Source of the DNA: Bacteroidales bacterium
Lineage (GTDB): Bacteria > Bacteroidota > Bacteroidia > Bacteroidales > Muribaculaceae
Length of the DNA: 10,005 nucleotides
Assembly: GCA_900769345.1 (NCBI GenBank)
Contig: CAAGGJ010000109.1
Location: 1 to 10,005, forward strand
Direction: 5' to 3'
Position 1 is the stretch's first letter. Each line of letters opens with the position of its first letter. The notes beneath the pieces were generated by a model. The model made no database searches and was not told the DNA's origin. It saw only the letters and a list, made by a program, of their open reading frames with translations. The position numbers and the translations under genes are program-made. Positions 6,472-10,005 of the stretch are shown here, one piece after another.

Positions 6472-6514
6472 GCAACTGCACCGAGAGGAGTTTAGAGTCT
6501 CGGTGCCAAGTTGC
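6472..6514 (-). terminator. 43-nt intercistronic stem-loop, terminator or attenuator after the GH2 gene
   Basis: GCAACT (6472-6477) pairs with AGTTGC (6509-6514) and GCACCGAGA (6478-6486) with TCTCGGTGC (6498-6506): 15 base pairs, a two-base bulge (6507-6508) and an 11-nt loop. It begins 11 nt after the GH2 stop codon, read on the minus strand, and is followed by TTTGTATAG, a weak T tract. It could end most GH2 transcripts or set a lower level of the lipoprotein mRNA. I see no TAnnTTTG promoter between it and ATG 6431, which favours partial read-through. Confidence 0.6.
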
Positions 6515-6525
6515 TGATATGGTAA

Positions 6526-9066
6526 TTATTCTTTGCTTTCGAGCACTATGCTTGCCGAGCGCAAGCCTTGGCTTTCGGCGTGAACCACGATCTTGCCGGT
6601 TTCGCCCTTCTTGGCTTTTACTATTACCAATGCGTGACCGTTATAGGCATTGCGTTCGTGGCTTTGGAAAGGAGTGAAGTCGATGGCGTTGCCATTGTCG
6701 GTAGAGACAATCTCGCCGGCGCCTTCCACCGAGAAACGGATATTAGGATTGCTGCGCGGCACTACTCTACCCGCCTTGTCGCACACGCTGAGCGATACGA
6801 AAGCAAGCACGCTGCCGTCGGCAGTTACCTCGGTTCGGTCGGTCGACAAAGCGAGTTTTTGAGCCTTGCCGGTGGTGCGCATTTCAGCTTCCGACCACTT
6901 TTTGCCGTCCTTGTAAGAAACCACCTTCAACACACCCGGCTGATAGCGAACATTATCCCACACCAAGCGGAAATCCTTGCCGGGGGTCTTGGTTTTACGA
7001 CCTTGGCTCTTGCCATTGAGGAAGAGTTCGGCTTCGTCGCCCGAAGTGTAGACATGCACAGGAGTAATCTCGCCCACGCGTTCCGGCCAGTTCCAGTGAG
7101 GCAAGATGTGAGTCATAGGCAGATCGGGACGCCATTGCGACTGATAGAGATAGTAACGGTCCTTAGGGAAACCCGCCAAGTCAACAATGCCAAAATAACT
7201 GCTTCGCGAAGGAGGCGACTTCTTTTCGATTTCTTTAAGAGCCTCCTCGAGTTCTTTTTTCTTAGCCGGATCGTTGCGGAAGTTGAGCAGATTGGAAGCA
7301 GCGGAGTTATAAGGAGTAGGCTCACCAAGGTAGTCGAACCCGGTCCAAACATATTCGCCAAGCAAGTTAGGGAATTGGTTAAGAGTGCGGAACTGCACAT
7401 CAGGAGCGCATCCCCAGCCGGGCGAAGCGCTATCGTAGGAAGTGATTTGCCAGTTTTGATATTCCTTTTTCTCGCCTTCGCCGAAGAAATATTCACCTCG
7501 CGACGAAACACACGACGAAGTTTCGCTACCGATGGTGGGCATATCGGCATAACGCGGGTCGGCATCCCATTCAGCCTGACGGCCGAAGAAATAGTTCACA
7601 CCCATCAAGTCGAGGGCAGCCACAGCGCCCACTTCGCGACCGCCGTCAGGGTCGTTATAGCCGTTAGAGATGGGTCGTGTAGGGTCGGCTTTACGCATAA
7701 TGTCGGCAAGATGCTTGGTCATCTCTATGTTTCGTTGTTCCATCACCTCGTTGCCAATCGACCAAATGATTACCGACGGGTGATTTCGGTCGCGATGCAC
7801 AAGTGCAAGCAAGTCCTTTTCGTGCCATTCGCGATAGAGGCGGTTGTAGTCGCGAGCGCGTTTACCTCTGCTCCAGGCATCGAAAGCCTCGTCCCAAACC
7901 ACAAAGCCCATCTTATCGGCAAGTTCGAGCAATTCGGGAGCCGGAGGATTGTGCGAAGTGCGAATAGAGTTACATCCCATGTCCTGCATCATGCGCAACT
8001 GGCGTTGTAGAGCACTCTTATTGAAAGCAGCGCCGAGCGAACCCAAGTCGTGGTGCAGACACACGCCATAGATGGGCACACGGCGACCATTGAGCATAAA
8101 GCCCCGAGTAGACGAAAATTCTATGGTGCGAATGCCGAAAGGCGTGTTGTAGGTATCGGAGAGTTTGCCATCTACATATATCTCGGTTCTGGCGAGATAA
8201 CGATTAGGCGAGGTGATGTCCCAACGCTTGGGATTGGCAATATCTACCTGCTCCGATAATTTATCGTGCGAGCAAGCATGAATCTTCATCATCGATGATT
8301 TCTCAGCCACGCATTGTTGCGGCACATCATTGCCATCGAGTTCGTAGTAACGAGTCACGATGCGAGCCTCGACAGGCACCTGGCGATAGTTTTCAACGGT
8401 GATTTCATTGTTTACCACAGCTTTACTGTCGCTTACCACAGGCGTGGTGATGTAGGTTCCCCAGTGCGCCACATGCACAGGTTGGCAACGCACCAGCCAC
8501 ACATGGCGGTAGATGCCGGCACCGCTATACCAACGCGACTCCCAATTCTCGGTGTCGAGGCGCACAGCCAGCACATTATCGCCCTCCTTCACATAGCTTG
8601 TAAGGTCGAGTCGGAACGAATTGTAGCCATAAGGCCAAGTACCCACATAGCGACCATTTAGCCACACCTTGGCATGAGCCATAGCGCCATCGAAGTCGAT
8701 GTAGAGGCGTTCGCCGGCTTTCTTTTCATAATTAAAATGCTTGCGATACCATCCAATACCCTGATAAGGCAATTTGCCGGTTTCGCCTGCAAGGTCGATG
8801 CGGAACGGTCCGGTAATGGCATAATCGTGTGGCAAGTCGAGCTTTTGCCATTGATCATCGGCAAAGTCGGGTTTCTCGATTTCCTTAGGTTCATCGATAG
8901 ACGTACCATCGGGCTGCAAGCCATAGCGCATAAACGCCCAATTCTCGTCGAAGCAACTCACATTGGCATTGCCCATTCTCAAAATTTGCCCGTCGGGGAC
9001 AGCAGCCACCGCTTGGCAGCATGCTACGAGCACAGCAATGATAGTAGAAAAGACACTTTTTCTCAT
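6526..9066 (-). CDS. Exported glycoside hydrolase family 2 enzyme, beta-galactosidase type with DUF4982 domain
   Basis: An 846-residue retaining glycosidase. ATG 9066 was chosen because an N-terminal export signal follows (MRKSVFSTIIAVLVACC) and a promoter lies just upstream; a longer frame from 9216 would begin upstream of that promoter. Domains in order: jelly-roll sugar-binding domain at about 38-195 (LPHDYAI, GIGWYRKHF, VWLNGRYVGTWPYGYNSF), immunoglobulin-like domain about 200-312, TIM barrel about 315-600 with acid/base Glu440 in IIWSIGNEV and nucleophile Glu515 in TIGSETSS, then a DUF4982-like domain about 660-735 (AELFLNGKSQGRKTK) and a C-terminal Ig-like GH2 domain about 738-842 (RFSVEGAGEIVSTDNGN). 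RTSHNPP (369-375) is also typical of GH2. Beta-galactosidase is the most frequent activity for this architecture, but related enzymes act on other beta-linked sugars. The signal may be type I (AVA-AV) or a lipobox (LVAC, Cys16). It is probably the first gene of a two-gene unit with the lipoprotein. Confidence 0.92.
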   Translation of the reverse strand: MRKSVFSTIIAVLVACCQAVAAVPDGQILRMGNANVSCFDENWAFMRYGLQPDGTSIDEPKEIEKPDFADDQWQKLDLPHDYAITGPFRIDLAGETGKLPYQGIGWYRKHFNYEKKAGERLYIDFDGAMAHAKVWLNGRYVGTWPYGYNSFRLDLTSYVKEGDNVLAVRLDTENWESRWYSGAGIYRHVWLVRCQPVHVAHWGTYITTPVVSDSKAVVNNEITVENYRQVPVEARIVTRYYELDGNDVPQQCVAEKSSMMKIHACSHDKLSEQVDIANPKRWDITSPNRYLARTEIYVDGKLSDTYNTPFGIRTIEFSSTRGFMLNGRRVPIYGVCLHHDLGSLGAAFNKSALQRQLRMMQDMGCNSIRTSHNPPAPELLELADKMGFVVWDEAFDAWSRGKRARDYNRLYREWHEKDLLALVHRDRNHPSVIIWSIGNEVMEQRNIEMTKHLADIMRKADPTRPISNGYNDPDGGREVGAVAALDLMGVNYFFGRQAEWDADPRYADMPTIGSETSSCVSSRGEYFFGEGEKKEYQNWQITSYDSASPGWGCAPDVQFRTLNQFPNLLGEYVWTGFDYLGEPTPYNSAASNLLNFRNDPAKKKELEEALKEIEKKSPPSRSSYFGIVDLAGFPKDRYYLYQSQWRPDLPMTHILPHWNWPERVGEITPVHVYTSGDEAELFLNGKSQGRKTKTPGKDFRLVWDNVRYQPGVLKVVSYKDGKKWSEAEMRTTGKAQKLALSTDRTEVTADGSVLAFVSLSVCDKAGRVVPRSNPNIRFSVEGAGEIVSTDNGNAIDFTPFQSHERNAYNGHALVIVKAKKGETGKIVVHAESQGLRSASIVLESKE

Positions 9067-9106
9067 AGATTCTTTCTTAATTTTGCAAAGGTTTAATAAA
9101 CTATTG

Positions 9107-9137
9107 CAAAGATAATTACTTCTTACGTATAAATCAA
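9107..9137 (-). promoter_or_regulatory. Bacteroidetes-type promoter of the GH2 gene
   Basis: On the minus strand TTG (9137-9135) is followed after 20 bases by TATCTTTG (9114-9107), a full match to TAnnTTTG with consensus spacing. Transcription would start near 9101, giving a leader of about 35 nt. The small dyad GAGC/GCTC (9138-9152) abuts the -33 element on its upstream side. Confidence 0.7.
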
Positions 9138-9174
9138 GAGCAAAAAGCGCTCCATAAGCATCAAATAGTGGAAT

Positions 9175-9189
9175 TATGCACACTGCATA
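9175..9189. promoter_or_regulatory. Palindrome upstream of the GH2 promoter, candidate operator
   Basis: TATGCA (9175-9180), three bases CAC, then TGCATA (9184-9189) form a perfect 6-bp dyad about 40 bp upstream of the GH2 -33 element, a usual place for an activator site. No regulator gene is present in the window, so the binding protein is unknown. Confidence 0.3.
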
Positions 9190-9205
9190 TGAGTTAGGGA
9201 AGTGC

Positions 9206-9220
9206 AAAAATGCCATTTTT
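9206..9220. promoter_or_regulatory. AT-rich palindrome in the divergent intergenic region
   Basis: AAAAATG (9206-9212) and CATTTTT (9214-9220) form perfect 7-bp arms around a single C. It lies roughly midway between the two divergent promoters and could influence either. AT-rich dyads arise easily by chance, so support is limited to position. Confidence 0.25.
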
Positions 9221-9266
9221 CGCCTAAAAGCGACGCATAAGTGATGATGTTATGGCAGAAAACTAT

Positions 9267-9274
9267 TATATTTG
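9267..9274 (+). promoter_or_regulatory. -7 element of a probable promoter for the glycosyltransferase gene
   Basis: TATATTTG matches TAnnTTTG fully and lies 64 nt upstream of ATG 9339. The expected -33 position (about 9244-9247) reads ATGT rather than TTG, so the promoter is weaker or needs help from an activator. Confidence 0.45.
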
Positions 9275-9338
9275 CAATGATAAGGCGATATTCCTTGAAA
9301 TTTTACCAAAATACAGACAGAATTTATTTTCAACCGAT

Positions 9339-10005
9339 ATGAAACCAGCGCTTAATATCTATCATATACTCTCCGACAAGCAATGGAGCGGCCCGGAGCA
9401 ATATGCCTACGACCTCATAGCACAGATTAAAGACTACGGCAACAAGTTCTACACCGAAGTAGTGACCCAAAATCGCCCGAAAATCATCGAACACTTTCGT
9501 TCGCTCGAAGTGCCGGTGTCGATATTGCCACTCAAGAGCCTGAGCGACCTCGACTCGTCGCTGCGCCTGGCGCGCCAAATTAAGCGTGGCAACAACATAC
9601 TGCATGTGCACAATATGAAGGATGCCGCCACCGCCGTCTTGGCATGCCACATATCGGAAAACCCCAACAATCGCGTAGTGCTCACCAGTCATAGTGTGGA
9701 GAAGCCCAAAACCAGTTTCTGGTATCGGCGCATACTCCGCGACATCGACCACATCATCTTCTCGTCGAGAATATCGTATAACGAATTTATCGACCACGCC
9801 AAGCGCTTCGACCGCAGTCGCGCCTCTGTAATCAACGATAGCATCCGACCCATGCTCAACTATGCCGAGACCTACGATCTGCGCAAGACATGCGAGATAG
9901 ATGCCGACAAAGCCCTAATCTTGTTCCACGGACGCGTATGCAAGGAGAAAGGCGTGGATGTGCTGCTTCGCGCCCTCACACAGCTCGACAAGAGCACCTA
10001 TCACC
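9339..10005 (+). CDS. GT4-type glycosyltransferase, N-terminal part, cut off by the window end
   Basis: The first 222 codons of a cytoplasmic sugar transferase with a GT-B fold. The N-terminal motif WSGPEQYAYDL (16-26) occupies the place of the GGxERxxxDL motif of GT4 enzymes, where an acceptor-binding loop meets the first helix. HVHNMKDAATAVLACH (89-104) is the conserved segment after the second strand, SHSVEKPKTSFWYRRILRD (117-135) resembles the H-x-(7-15)-W/F-Y region, and FHGRVCKEKGVDVLLRAL (196-213) is the nucleotide-sugar binding GRxxxxKG block that opens the second Rossmann domain. The donor-site E-x7-E motif lies beyond the window. No signal peptide or membrane segment is visible. ATG 9339 is preceded by an A/T-rich leader and a -7 element. 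It is divergent from the GH2 gene, and likely starts a polysaccharide, lipopolysaccharide or glycoprotein glycan operon; the acceptor and donor are unknown. Confidence 0.87.
   Translation, partial: MKPALNIYHILSDKQWSGPEQYAYDLIAQIKDYGNKFYTEVVTQNRPKIIEHFRSLEVPVSILPLKSLSDLDSSLRLARQIKRGNNILHVHNMKDAATAVLACHISENPNNRVVLTSHSVEKPKTSFWYRRILRDIDHIIFSSRISYNEFIDHAKRFDRSRASVINDSIRPMLNYAETYDLRKTCEIDADKALILFHGRVCKEKGVDVLLRALTQLDKSTYH

Noticed and set aside
6568..8010. 480-codon plus-strand open frame opposite the GH2 gene
   Set aside because: Antisense shadow of a GH2 enzyme with intact catalytic motifs.
9067..9216. 50-residue N-terminal extension of the GH2 protein from ATG 9216
   Set aside because: It begins upstream of the promoter at 9107-9137 and would precede the export signal.

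Overview
The window reads as chromosomal DNA from a member of the Bacteroidales, probably a gut-type species (Muribaculaceae-, Prevotella- or Bacteroides-like). The evidence is the gene content (a secreted S9 peptidase, a Bacteroidetes-style lipoprotein, a GH2 glycosidase with a DUF4982-type C-terminus), starts without Shine-Dalgarno sites in A/T-rich leaders, and several promoters fitting the Bacteroidetes pattern TTG-N20-TAnnTTTG. Genus cannot be fixed from sequence alone. The first 12 bases match the end of an Illumina adapter, so the window begins at an artefactual contig end.

Layout: (1) 13-990, minus strand, A/T-rich: a C-protein-like XRE regulator overlapping by 8 bp a putative restriction endonuclease that is cut off at the contig end. 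The regulator has a promoter with a dyad where transcription should start. (2) 1043-1611: non-coding; a minimal or relict type I-C-like CRISPR (two repeats, one 33-nt spacer, no cas genes) with further hairpins, then a G-rich stretch and a promoter. (3) 1612-4071, plus: secreted S9B (DPP-IV-like) serine peptidase, ending at a strong bidirectional terminator. (4) 9066 down to 4167, minus: an exported GH2 beta-galactosidase-type enzyme, a 43-nt stem-loop, then an uncharacterised lipoprotein with a probable TIM barrel. (5) 9067-9338: divergent intergenic region with a promoter for each side and several dyads. (6) 9339 to the end, plus: 5' part of a GT4-type glycosyltransferase.

The left end looks like an acquired defence segment beside a core-type region. 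The GH2 enzyme and lipoprotein probably act together on a galactoside- or other glycan-derived substrate at the cell envelope; the peptidase would process peptides in the periplasm or at the surface; the glycosyltransferase begins a separate envelope- or polysaccharide-related unit. The best candidate for undescribed biology is the lipoprotein: it has hydrolase-like features, a split barrel with an inserted module, and belongs to no family I can name.
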